Positions 35,101 to 42,024 of a stretch of DNA of 64,000 nucleotides are shown in pieces (positions within the stretch are counted from its first letter, which is position 1; every line of letters starts with the position of its first letter). Below the pieces are notes generated by a model. That model did no database searches. It was not told the origin of the DNA and saw nothing but the letters and a program-made list of their open reading frames with translations. The stretch is from assembly GCA_035578175.1 (NCBI GenBank), contig JAQMRL010000021.1, positions 3,673,823 to 3,737,822 of the forward strand. The letters are read 5' to 3'. This stretch comes from Catonia carolina. Its lineage: Eukaryota; Arthropoda; Insecta; Hemiptera; Achilidae. Both the position numbers and the translations under genes were made by a program.

Positions 35101-35120
35101 TTATCTTCTGAGTTTGTCAT
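13905..35120 (-). CDS. CCDC12: CCDC12 (Cwf18-type spliceosome factor), three exons
   Basis: Join of 34972-35120, 30952-31090 and 13905-14108 on the minus strand gives 163 aa, close to the human protein's length. The family is a component of activated spliceosomes (fission yeast Cwf18) and acts in the nucleus. Exon 1 encodes a basic, charged N-terminus beginning MTNSEDKIGLLEDEALKRKE. Exon 2 carries FRSYNPSDEKLKE and VKEQLDAAN. Exon 3 has the near-invariant LAPRKPDWDLKRDVAKKLER and a coiled-coil helix (TQRAIAELIRDRL) before an acidic tail. All four splice junctions are GT-AG, with GTAAGT at both donors. The joined frame is continuous (phase 2 after exon 1, phase 0 after exon 2). Introns of 16.8 and 3.9 kb are packed with transposons, and a DUF7869-like locus and a LINE sit on the other strand. 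Confidence 0.95.
14343..14906. repeat. 33-34-bp minisatellite
   Basis: About 16-17 diverged units of a period near 33-34 bp, typified by TTTCTTAAACAGTATTTTTC then AATACTCTTTACCG. Each unit contains the short inverted repeat AGTATT-TTTC-AATACT, so single strands could form an array of hairpins. It lies 235 bp upstream of CCDC12 exon 3, inside the intron. Confidence 0.9.
14907..15307. other. unannotated intronic interval
   Basis: No gene or family-assignable repeat was seen between the minisatellite and the H element. Confidence 0.4.
15308..16161 (-). mobile_element. H element, left end lost at expanded microsatellite
   Basis: The right-end hairpin is at 15308 and the body continues to the internal microsatellite. 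Here that is an expanded compound tract of CA, CG-rich (GCAC)n and CATA at 16066-16161. The H left end beyond it is absent. Confidence 0.75.
16162..18823. other. unannotated interval in CCDC12 intron 2
   Basis: I see no convincing gene. A 126-codon open frame at 16296-16676 is locally GC-richer but has no recognisable motif. An ATC simple repeat lies near 16762. A pair of perfect hairpins lies at 17151-17199. Confidence 0.4.
17151..17199. repeat. two adjacent perfect hairpins
   Basis: ACTTTATCGG-TGA-CCGATAAAGT is followed one base later by ACTTCACCGAC-TTT-GTCGGTGAAGT. Both stems carry an ACCGA/TCGGT core. Function unknown. Confidence 0.7.
18824..20262. mobile_element. LT-C long-inverted-repeat element with dead transposase
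   Basis: The left terminus is TA then CAGAGTGATTCACGAAGAAG. The arm carries the CGCTTCGTTAGCGAGTTACA module and an AATTTTGAAGAGAATGATGT block. The inverted right arm (about 20010-20260) is truncated where an S2 copy begins. Between the arms is a decayed mariner-type transposase on the minus strand. This copy ties the LT architecture to a DD41D-like enzyme. Confidence 0.75.
19470..19815 (-). pseudogene. decayed DD41D-type mariner transposase fragment
   Basis: Minus-strand translation gives FIFQQGGSAPHFSLATRN, then WIGRDGPIYWPPRSPDLTPL and DYY. These align with the uninterrupted transposase at 33193 (IIFQQDGAPPHWA and WIGRDGPTPWPPRSPDITPL). The second catalytic Asp is Gly here, and in-frame stops are present, so it is inactive. 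Confidence 0.75.
20263..20492 (-). repeat. S2 retroposon, 5' truncated
   Basis: From GTTGTTTAGGTCATCAGCCA to the TGCTCTCAGAGAA block. It abuts the broken right arm of LT-C on one side and the upstream region of the 20715 locus on the other. Confidence 0.8.
20715..24591 (+). pseudogene. four-exon DUF7869-like (transposase-related) locus, frameshifted
   Basis: Exons are 20715-20825 (MSNISSRAKLIFDLATKETI), 21079-21192, 21600-21777 and 22691 onward, with GT-AG junctions and continuous frame. The long last exon has a basic KRLPKPVQWKKHVRKQ region, a Cys-rich segment (CSEKCRLKCSS), the DKRGKH block, RSRTKRQY, QCNLCSSY, YYKRKLSCFNFTTFDIQ and the acidic-residue motif LILYADNCIGQNKNKNIAAL. It finishes with the LPSSINMEK region and a stop at 24591. 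This order matches a widespread insect protein family annotated DUF7869, thought to derive from a DDE-type transposase. The frame breaks at a T run (~23092), an A run (~23456), a TAG (23819-23821, probably once Trp) and A and T runs near 24310-24340. It lies inside CCDC12 intron 2 on the opposite strand. It could be a transposon, a decayed domesticated gene, or a real gene with assembly errors. Confidence 0.75.
21265..21580 (+). repeat. degraded PLE-2 3' end in intron of the 20715 locus
   Basis: The blocks CTCTAAAGAAGATGGTACC, GAAATTGCAACCAAA and TTGGCAGGATGCAATACAAG match the PLE-2 end at 11290. The ribozyme-like core is degraded. It sits in the intron between exons 2 and 3. Confidence 0.55.
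24592..25479. other. 3' flank of the DUF7869-like locus
   Basis: AATAAA at 24946-24951 is a plausible polyadenylation signal for the upstream locus. Otherwise the interval is AT-rich with a short C run near 25151 and no gene. Confidence 0.4.
25480..27123 (+). pseudogene. L2/CR1-like LINE: endonuclease end plus reverse transcriptase (part 1)
   Basis: The frame opens with the tail of an APE-type endonuclease (CIDHIFFRHK, then ITDHRMIAACL with the catalytic His). It continues through a linker into a reverse transcriptase: NRKAPGFDNVTPVMLK, YRPIALLSVFSKILEK, QYGFREGLNTEKALLDYM, the metal-binding IFVDIMKAFDTVDH, GIPQGSVLSGPLFLIYVNEL and the catalytic FADDTALFY. A one-base frameshift near 27075 ends the frame early. 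The true frame resumes downstream of a Tigger insertion. The element is 5' truncated and lies in CCDC12 intron 2, antisense to that gene. Confidence 0.85.
27154..28278 (+). mobile_element. Tigger/pogo-like DNA transposon inserted in the LINE
   Basis: TA duplications lie at 27152-27153 and 28279-28280. The inverted termini are CAGTAAAACCTCTCTAATTC and its near match CAGTGGAACCTCTCTAATTC, with subterminal GTCACTCTCTAATTC-type repeats. It splits the LINE reading frame between 27123 and 28282. The internal coding region is only the C-terminal part, so the copy is non-autonomous. Confidence 0.9.
27250..27822 (+). pseudogene. Tigger/jerky-type transposase C-terminal remnant
   Basis: FWKKYTIKDAIYSISQAWHN, LKSCWNNLW and GEELVEWIEHDANE match the region after the catalytic core in Tigger/jerky-like proteins. 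An in-frame TGA at 27685 interrupts it. Translation continues through IEWYERQKEAELSK to KKITHFFKT-stop, a PIP-box-like ending. The HTH and most of the DDE core are missing. Confidence 0.8.
28282..29004 (+). pseudogene. LINE reverse transcriptase C-terminal region (part 2)
   Basis: The continuation of the LINE frame after the Tigger: IKYLGLVLDSRVTWKNHV, SVYYALVNSKLEYGLALWGG and FKQLSVLPFKNLYVYKVL are typical of the thumb and tail of L2/Daphne/CR1-like LINEs. The frame ends at 29004, followed by an AT-rich 3' region with no clear terminal repeat. Confidence 0.85.
29005..30951. other. unannotated interval before CCDC12 exon 2
   Basis: No gene was seen. GC content rises at about 30160-30380 (GCTCTGCTGGCGGAGCGG, GTGCGGAGGCGTGCATAGGC). 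A short (CA)n lies near 30580. Words like GCTCTGAGCGTAAATTT near 29135 and TATTTACGCTCTAAGGG near 30890 face each other and might be remnants of inverted ends, but this is weak. Confidence 0.35.
30952..31090 (-). CDS. CCDC12: CCDC12 exon 2
   Basis: It encodes PKFRSYNPSDEKLKE through VKEQLDAANTRVVIEEL. Acceptor TTTTTCAG lies above 31090 and donor GTAAGT below 30952. The Lys codon is split with exon 1, and the exon ends on a codon boundary. Confidence 0.95.
31224..32155. mobile_element. H element fragment ending in an inverted H left end, split by S2
   Basis: A forward H copy (ACTTTCGCTTGCC at 31224) runs for about 480 bp. It then turns directly into an inverted H left end (CAATACTTTCCTTCCTATAT). 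That end is interrupted by an S2 and resumes at 32135 (ATATAGGCAAGAGAAAGT). The result is a composite with inverted ends on both sides. Confidence 0.75.
31741..32134 (-). mobile_element. S2 retroposon, full length with 11-bp target duplication
   Basis: ATATAGGCAAG flanks it at 31730-31740 and 32135-32145 and fuses back to an intact H end when the S2 is removed. This fixes the S2 boundaries at 394 bp. It also shows that S2 moves as a unit with a retroposition-sized duplication. Confidence 0.9.
32526..32569 (-). ncRNA. hammerhead ribozyme, PLE-1 left arm
   Basis: Same layout as at 2031: CTGATGA, hairpin GGTGGATCCACC, GAAAC-ACGT-GTA. Stem I is TTTACT with AGTAGG (four Watson-Crick pairs plus two G-U). 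The core is intact. Confidence 0.75.
32834..32887 (+). ncRNA. disrupted hammerhead, PLE-1 right arm
   Basis: The CTGATGA and GAAA cores are intact, but a 10-bp duplication (AAACACGTGT) sits after the cleavage triplet and separates the two stem I strands. It is probably inactive or needs refolding. Confidence 0.6.
33043..34387 (-). mobile_element. mariner element, DD41D-type, complete
   Basis: TA duplications lie at 33041-33042 and 34388-34389. The inverted termini are CCGGGTGAGCATAAAGTCTT and its near-exact complement. At 1345 bp with one uninterrupted transposase frame it looks recent. It was inserted into a repeat whose other copy at about 36570-36655 lacks it and shows the single TA. Confidence 0.93.
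33193..34206 (-). CDS. mariner-like transposase, DD41D type, uninterrupted
   Basis: 337 aa, no stops. The N-terminal half is a paired helix-turn-helix DNA-binding region ending in the family GRPS motif (residues 61-64). Catalytic core: Asp153 in YFTDES, Asp240 in IIFQQDGAPPHW, and the third Asp in PRSPDITPLDFFFW. It is either Asp277 (36 residues after the second) or Asp282 (41 residues), and the latter matches the spacing described for rosa-type DD41D mariners. The enzyme cuts and pastes the element at TA. ATG at 34204-34206 is the first Met and lies ~180 bp inside the terminus, which fits. Whether it is active cannot be told from sequence alone. Confidence 0.92.
   Translation of the reverse strand: MALKQEKAHCVLWFHETKSPISVQRNFRAFYGRSPPDVKSIKRWYERFKETDSVEDLPRSGRPSVSEATVDLVRESFQRSPSKSTRQASRELQIPQASVVKILHKRLRLHAYKVQIVQALQPNNLLRRAEFATEILNRIDDANDYLNRIYFTDESTFHVSGMVNRHNVRIWGSENPHATVQLQRDSKNVNVWCGLMHNKVFGPFFFTENTINANIYLDVLQQFIAPQLEEYQPWIIFQQDGAPPHWALIVRNFMDETFPDRWIGRDGPTPWPPRSPDITPLDFFFWGYIKDRVFATPVADVDELKARIQAAVGTVTEHMLQNTWRELEYRFDILRAT
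34484..34680 (-). repeat. H element 3' end fragment
   Basis: AAAAATCTGGTGTAAAATAC to the AAAATACGGATTATCACTC block of the H right end. The rest of the element is missing. Confidence 0.7.
34972..35120 (-). CDS. CCDC12: CCDC12 exon 1 (start codon)
   Basis: ATG at 35118-35120 in context TTAAAAATGACAAAC. It encodes 49 residues plus two bases before the donor GTAAGT. The LLEDEALKRKERLKSLKRK stretch matches the family N-terminus. Confidence 0.93.
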
Positions 35121-36329
35121 TTTTAACCATTAAAACGAAGTATAAAATATTAATAATTCGTAGACGTATACGAAATCATAACACAAAACACACTGAACGA
35201 AATCTTTGTTTGTACAGCTGATCAGTCAGCCATATTGCTTTTACGTCATAAGTAACGTGAATTTTGAACTTAGTTGAAATACACAACCAAGCGTTAACAA
35301 TCTTGAATTTTTTCAAGAAGACCCATTCAAATTTAAAAATTATATTTTAAAGACAAAATTAAACGTATGATTTTAGTATAGCCTACCAATATAACAATAT
35401 TAATGGATTGAGCCAAAGTAATTCTAAATTAAACTAAAAAAATAGCTACCTCAATGACAAAATTTACTTACCTTCTTCCTGTTTTCTAGAAAGCATCAGA
35501 GCTCTAATAAAGTTTGCAAGTTAGATACCAGTTGATCATTCTTGCAAGAATTACCTTATTTTTATAATAACTCTAGTGTTCCATTCATTTCAGTCAATAA
35601 TGAACAACAAATGCAGGTTTGAATATTGTGAACAGGTTTAAAAAAGAGTCAAAACTTGGAACCTTCTAGACTTCAAGTTATGAAGCATTTTGTTTTGCAG
35701 GCTAGAGTCTAGCACTACCACTGTCACAGTAATTTTCTTGACGTGTCCTGTACTCCCTTTTGGAGTCTCCTGGATGCAAAAAACAAGAAAAAATAGACAG
35801 AAATAGAGAGAAAGTTTCCTTTAATGGGAAGAAAAACCATTTGAAAACAGACTGGTACGCGTTAAACAGAAGAACTGCAAAATTCAAAATGCGCTCTCAA
35901 AACAACTGTTTTATCTAATGTCACTACTGATAAAAAATTCTGAAAATATTACAGTTGATTCATATAATACGTATGCGCCTTTTGAATATAATTACAACAA
36001 AATCGCTTCATAATTTTTTGCTTTTAGGCGAGTGAAATTTTCAACCGCGAAAATTTTTGTGTTTATATTTTTTACTATAACAAGCCTAAATTTCAGTTTA
36101 GCAAAAAAATTTATAAAACATTTTTTGTAGACAACAGTTTACTGGAATATATGTTATTTTTTATTTAAATTTCTGTAAATATTTGACTAAGTTACAAAAT
36201 GTTCAACATGAGTCCATTTTCACATCACATGGAAGCATGAAGGAATTGTATTTTACATTATTTACGGTGATGTCACAGAGCCACTATTACATTTAGGTTA
36301 CAGCTGTAAGCAAAAGCAATGTTTACTTT
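35121..36329. other. CCDC12 upstream region, mostly unannotated
   Basis: No gene was seen. CTTGACGTGTCCTGTACTCC at 35737-35756, followed by TGGAGTCTCCTGGATGC, matches the LINE 3' end near 51416 and is a short LINE remnant. Confidence 0.45.
35241..35248 (-). promoter_or_regulatory. CRE-like TGACGTAA upstream of CCDC12
   Basis: TGACGTAA on the minus strand, about 120 bp above the CCDC12 ATG, in the expected promoter region. It is a single-motif match only. Confidence 0.3.
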
Positions 36330-36535
36330 TGTGTAGCTTGTACACATCTTCAGTAAATTAAAATTCTTTAAAATGTTTTTCACATCAAAATTTAAAACTT
36401 CCAACTCATTTCTGGTAGATAAGAAATAGTCAGCAATTCCTTATCTACTATGGTAGGAGTAGGAAGTTTTAAAGTTTGATGTGAAAAAAAAATGTTAAAG
36501 AATTTTAATTTACTGAAGATGTGTACAAGATACAC
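36330..36535. repeat. imperfect palindrome, ~85-bp arms
   Basis: GTACACATCTTCAGTAAATT near 36339 is mirrored near 36500-36525, with ATTCTTTAAAATGTTTTTCA and its complement between. The unpaired centre is ~40 bp. It could be the inverted dimer of another PLE-type 3' end, judging by its resemblance to the PLE-1 palindromes. Confidence 0.6.
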
Positions 36536-36569
36536 GAAAGTGCTATAAACATTGGCAAGTGTTTTCTGT

Positions 36570-36655
36570 TATCGTATTCTGGTGGTTAAAAATATACATT
36601 TCAATTTTAAATAATATGGCTGTTTATAATCTTACATAGGATGTTTGATAAAATA
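36570..36655. repeat. near-empty-site copy for the 33043 mariner
   Basis: TATTCTGGTGGTTAAAAATA then TACATTTCAATTTTAAATAA matches the two flanks of the mariner joined at a single TA. It continues to ATAGGATGTTTGATAAAATA in both places. Confidence 0.8.
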
Positions 36656-36761
36656 AATATTATACGTATGTATGTTGATCAATTCTCTGGTTTTTCTTAA
36701 TTACTTTCTGTTCAGTTGACTTTCATACAGTTGACTTTCTAGTCAACTGTAACTCAATCTT

Positions 36762-37117
36762 TTATAAATCTTTATAATGTATCCTGCAGTTTGAAATTAT
36801 TTCTATTTTATATAATGAATTTATATAATAATTTCACCAACCTTCTTTTCAAAAACTACGTCACCTTTATTTTTATTTTTACTTGCATGTGTTTTGGTAG
36901 ATCCACAATCATCAGAGTAAATAAAAAAATTGAAACTAAAAAAATGTTTATCTCACTTATTTAAAATTTACAGAAGATGATACAACTTCAGTCATTTGTA
37001 TAAAACTGACTGAAGATATAAATGACTGAAGATGTATCATCTTCTGTAAATTTTAAATAAGTGAGATAAAAACATTTTTAGTTTCAATTTTTTAATTTAT
37101 TCTGATGATGGTGGATC
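36762..37117. repeat. PLE-1 inverted dimer, degraded ribozymes
   Basis: A reverse PLE-1 end (ATCCTGCAGTTTGAAATTAT) meets a forward one centred near 37010. The reverse-arm hammerhead has GAAA changed to AAAA and GTA to GCA. The forward arm is cut off inside stem II at 37117. Confidence 0.75.
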
Positions 37118-37374
37118 AATCTTTTATACAAAATCTTTCTACAAAACTAACGTGTGATCATCTTATTTAGCAACTGTCGTCCAACCTAGAACTGTCAAGA
37201 AGCCTTCGTGAAAGACTTATGGATATTATTACAAAAATAACTATCCAACAAACACAGACATAATTGCAGTTATGAGCTCTCAGGAAACAATATTGCAGCC
37301 ATGAAAAGGAGATACTATCAACTTTATCTCCATGAAAAGCCAAGTTAAAAATTTATGTATTTATACTTGTAATT

Positions 37375-37740
37375 GTGGTTAAGGTCATCAACCGAAAGGC
37401 TGGTTTGAACCTCTAGAGGTTTTTCTAAGTAAAACAAGAAGTTTGATGGATTACAATTACCTACCTCACTGAGTTGAATAGTATGCTTATCAGCATACCA
37501 AGCCCAAAAAGCTGAAAAGCACATATTTTCCACCCAGCAAAAGACATCTTCACTTCATTCACCACAGGGTCTGACTGTATAATAATGAAGTTTATTACTT
37601 TCTCTTGCCTATATGAATATATAGGAAGGAAAGTATTGTTTTCATGTCGATTTTTCGAAATCGAGTTTTCACCGGATCTATACGTTTTCAGACCCCCTGA
37701 ACCCAAAAAACATGTTTTTAGCGATTGGTCTGTGTGTGTG

Positions 37741-37782
<42 letters not shown>

Positions 37783-38597
37783 TGTGTGTGAACAGAATAT
37801 CTCAAGAACGGAACATCGTACGAACTTGAAACTTGAAACTTAAGTTACATACCACTACCGGACCCGACACGAACATTTTCATCAAAATCGGTCAACCGGA
37901 AGTAGTAGTTTATTCGTGTAATTTTTCAGTTTTTTGCGATTTTCTCAAAAACTGGTTCTACGATTTTCTTTAAAATCGCCTATTTTACTCAATTTTTTAT
38001 TCTCTACAAGATAGGGTAGGCGCCATGTTTGCTGAAATTCTCGGTGAGGCTGTTTTCACGTAAAAACGTTGTTTTTTTAAGATTACGGCTTTAATATAAA
38101 TTTTAGCGCAAAAACTTATATAATAAAAGTTGTAGAGAATTTAAAAACCTACAACTTTTACTTCAAACATTTTTTTGTATAACGCTTAGTTTAGCGGTAA
38201 TTTGCGATTTTCTGTTTTTTTTCTCACGAAAACGTGAGAAAAATCGATTTTTTTAACATTTCGGTCTTAGTATGCATTTTACGACAAAAGTGTATATAAT
38301 AAAAGTTATAGAAAATTAAAAGATCTACAACTTTTGTTTAGAGCATTTTTCTCTACAGAGCCTAGTTTAGCGTGAAAGCGTGATTTTCCGTATTTTTAAG
38401 CCAAACTGAGTTCGATTGTCATTTTGCGTCATTCACTCATGATTAAAATAAGGTTATGTTTTTAAGGTTAGTTTTTGTTTATTCCTAATATTTTATTAAT
38501 AATGTTAGGTTTATTATTAATTATTTGCATAGGCAAGAGAAAATTGTGTGAGTGTTTCACACCAGATTTTTACTCTCAGAGGAGATAACTCTGACTA
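37375..38597 (-). repeat. S2 copy split by an H element
   Basis: S2 sequence at 37375-37596 stops at TTTATT and resumes at 38572 with ACTCTCAGAGGAGATAACTC, the next bases of the S2 consensus. The H element between adds no target duplication. Confidence 0.8.
37597..38571 (+). mobile_element. H element, full length, inserted in S2
   Basis: Complete: ACTTTCTCTTGCC left end, (TG)n at 37729-37790, two diverged ~150-bp tandem modules (about 38083-38215 and 38254-38395), GGCAAGAGAAAA, 3' hairpin, CCAGATTTTT. Since S2 supplies both flanks, the element ends can be placed and no duplication of more than 1-2 bp is seen, as in Helitron-type insertion. Confidence 0.85.
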
Positions 38598-38712
38598 TAC
38601 TATTATTTAGCATTGACGAGCTCTGAACTTATGCATTGTTCACTACCAATTTTATAGCCAGCCAATGACTTGCCAACAACATTGTCAATACTTACTCTTG
38701 TAACTCTTTTTT

Positions 38713-39673
38713 ACTTTCTCTTGCCTATATGAATATATAGGAAGGAAAGTATTGTTTTCATGTCGATTTTTCGAAATCGAGTTTTCACCGGATCTATACG
38801 TTTTCAGACCCCCTGAACCCAAAAAACATGTTTTTAGCGATTGGTCTGTGTGTGTGTGTGTGTGTGTGTGTGTCTGTGTGTGTGTCTGTGTGTGAACAGA
38901 ATATCTCAAGAACAGAACATCGTACGAACTTGAAACTTGAAACTTAAGTTACATACCACTACTGGACGCGACACGAACATTTTCATCAAAATCGGTCAAC
39001 CGGAAGTAGTAGTTTATTCGTATAATTTTTCAGTTTTTTGCGATTTTCTCAAAAACTGGTCCTACGATTTTTTTTAAAATCGCCTATTTTACTCAATTTT
39101 TTATTCTCTACAAGATAGGGTAGGCGCCATGTTTGCTGAAATTCTCGGTAAGGCTGTTTTCACGTAAAAACGTTGTTTTTTTAAGATTACGGCTTTAATA
39201 TAAATTTTAGCGCAAAAACTTATATAATAAAAGTTGTAGAGAATGTAAAAACCTACAACTTCTGTTTCAAACATTTTTTTGTATAACGCTTAGTTTAGCG
39301 GTAATTTGCGATTTTCTGTGTTTTTTTCTCACGAAAACGTGAGAAAAATCGATTTTTTTAACATTTCGGTCTTAGTATGCATTTTACGACAAAAGTGTAT
39401 ATAATTAAATTTATAGAAAATTAAAAGATCTACAACTTTTGTTTAGAGCATTTTTCTCTACAGAGCCTAGTTTAGCGTGAAAGCGTGATTTTCCGTATTT
39501 TTAAGCCAAACTGAGTTCGATTGTCATTTTGCGTCATTCACTCATGATTAAAATGAGGTTATGTTTTTGAGGTTAGTTTTTGTTCATTTCTAATGTTTTA
39601 ATACTAATGTTAGGTTTATTGTTAATTATTTGCATTGGCAAGAGAAAGTTGTGTGTGTTTCACACCAGATTTT
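38713..39673 (+). mobile_element. H element, full length
   Basis: Nearly identical to the copy at 37597 along its length, so the two may have a recent common source. (TG)n with interspersed TCTG lies at 38844-38893. The 3' end shows a shortened hairpin (GTGTGTTTCACAC). Confidence 0.85.
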
Positions 39674-39712
39674 CTTTTTTTTTTTACGCCCCAATTGGAG
39701 CACTCAAGTCAC

Positions 39713-40430
39713 TCATGGACATGCGTTCCTTGAGGAGTTAGTTGTGGCACCACACTGTTGTTTTCTTCGTTCCCACATCAATTTCATATTCCTTGACCTG
39801 GTGGCTCTCGATCTCTCTGCTACAGCTGCATTCGGCTGTCTTCTCTCTCTGAAAGGCAGTTGGGTTATCCTCTTTTCCTTTAGGATGGTCTTCTCTTCTC
39901 GTCTCTGGATCATTTCTTCATTTATATTCAAGTTCCTCATGTCTGACATGACTTCCTGTATCCATTTGTTTTGGATCTTATTCTTCATTTGGTAGTCAAG
40001 GAGCTGTTTAATGAGTCTTGAGTCAAGCAGTCTGCTAAGGTGGCCAAAGAAAGCGACTCTCCTCTTCCTCATTGTGTCCAATATCGGCTCATTTTCCTTA
40101 TAAACTATATTGTTGGGGACTATCCACCATTTTCCTTGGACTTGATGCTTGAAATTGATGGCTGTTCTTAATATTCTTCTGCCTATCTTTTGAAGTTTGT
40201 CCGTGGTTGATCGAGTGTTCAAGTTGAAAAGGGTCTCACAAGCATATGTAGCCTCTGGCTTGATTACAGAGTTATAATGCCTGATTTTGGAGTTAATTGA
40301 TAGGGACTTCTTCTTATATATGGGCCAGGTGATTCTTTGGGCCTGTTTCAGTTTGGTTACTCTGTTCTCAATTGCAGGCTTTTCATTCAGATTCCATGTG
40401 ATTATTTCACCGAGATACTTAAATTTCTGA
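39713..40430 (-). pseudogene. RTE-like LINE, reverse transcriptase C-terminal end
   Basis: The minus strand reads FKYLGEIITWNLNEKP, VIKPEATYACETLFNLNTRS, QKIGRRILRTA, then RKRRVAFFGHLSRL and KWIQEVMSDMRNLNINEE. This is the standard tail of RTE-like and related LINEs after the catalytic domain. The catalytic FADD region is not present. A related but diverged tail lies at 43634. Confidence 0.75.
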
Positions 40431-40499
40431 TTACTCTATTATATATTTCATCAGCCGTTTTTTGCTCTTTCAATAACAATTATAACCTATGAACATACT

Positions 40500-40580
40500 T
40501 TTTTACTCAGTGAGAAAGACAATGGTGAACCACCTCACTCCTTGTTTTACTTAGTAAAGCCTGGAGAGGTTCAAACCAGT
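40500..40580 (+). repeat. S2 fragment
   Basis: CTCAGTGAGAAAGACAATGG to AGGTTCAAACCAGTCAGGC, a short piece of the S2 3' half. Confidence 0.6.
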
Positions 40581-41463
40581 CAGGCTATGACTATGAATGT
40601 GAGACCTATGAATGTGAGCTTTGTGCAGCTGCGAAATGAAGGGGACAGACAAAGTACCAGACAGCTGCTACATCATAACACTGTACTAATCATCTCATTG
40701 CTATTCGGTAGGCAGTAGGCTGCCTAGTGGGGTGACATACGTGGGTGTTGTTTTGACTATTCGCTGTAGACGGCGACACACAATATATATGTAGTTTGGA
40801 TAGTACCCCTGACTACTACAAACATAAATTACAAGTAAAACGTTACTACTACTAACGCAATCTCTCACAGTAGTAGTGACGTAATGCATTCCTCTCAGCT
40901 GCACAAAGCTTAGGAAAGGGCAGTAAACAACACATTAATTTCATTTGTTATTCCATGTAAACATACCTGTTTACTTCAGAAATTTATGGAATACATGGCA
41001 CAGAAGGATACATTAAAAAATAAACACAACTTAATAAAATAAATTTATTTGTACAATATTAATTACAATTTAAATACAATCTGCATTATTAAAATTCAAA
41101 TGTAGTAGATATTTTCAAAAAGATTAATAATTTTCACAAATTTTTCAGTTTATAACATAGTGTTTAATATCAGCCAGTATAAAGAGAGAGTACAGTTTTT
41201 ACTTAAAATACCTTGCTAGGTCATTTGTTCTATCTAGAAGCTTTCCCTCCAACGCTGTGTGCCGCTGAGCTGTTCTGTTTAGTGGTGGGGGAAGCACCTC
41301 GTAGTTGTAACATAGTATACAGTTAGAAAGAGAGGGAATGATCATTAAGTGAGAAGGAGACAACACTTGCCCCTTGAAACTATCCCTACTCTTCCTACTC
41401 GCCCTCCCCTTACAAGCTTCTTCCTAAAACAAATGTACTATACAGTAATCTGTCTAGTCTGGC
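40581..41463. other. unannotated interval
   Basis: No gene or assignable repeat was seen. Confidence 0.4.
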
Positions 41464-41787
41464 CACGGACTTAGTATGATAGGGATGGAGCGTAAATTCA
41501 AAAATCTGTGTCTAAAGAGGGGATACGGAAAAAAGAGAAACAGAGAAAAGTGAGCTAGGCCCAACTCCCACTCCAAAGCAAAGACTGAGCTATATTTAAT
41601 AAGATGCGCGCAGCAGGTATATACTATATACCTGCTATATATCTGTATTATAAGGAGTGGGAGGCGACCCTAGCTCGATTTTTAAATTTTTACAACCTTT
41701 TCTTTTCTCCAAGTGGGAGGAGTTGGACACAGTTTCGTTGCGTGTATTAAGATATGTACGCTCCGTCCCTATCATACTAAGTCCGTG
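41464..41787. mobile_element. MITE with 31-bp inverted ends and 8-bp target duplication
   Basis: Termini CACGGACTTAGTATGATAGG (continuing to GCGTA) are exactly inverted at the right end except for one mismatch. AGTCTGGC flanks both sides (41456-41463 and 41788-41795). An 8-bp duplication fits hAT, P or Merlin-type elements. The ends start CACGG, which I cannot assign. Confidence 0.85.
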
Positions 41788-42024
41788 AGTCTGGCATGCC
41801 TCAGGTTCATATCTAACAAAACATATTATTTTTTTATATTATTGCAGAAATATAAATGTTGTAGTAATATAAAAATTTGTTGAATCAAGCAAAGCTTACA
41901 ATTCTACAGAACTTTTAAATTTATCTATTAAGAGCAATGAATTTTTGAAGAAAAAATTGGAAATACGAAAGCAAAGAGACATCACAGATGTTTTTAAATA
42001 ATGTAAGACAGACATAACTTATTC

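Noticed and set aside
37461..37805. Frame starting MRYSVHTQTHTHTHTHTHTR
   Set aside because: It is the TG microsatellite and flanks of an H element read on the other strand.
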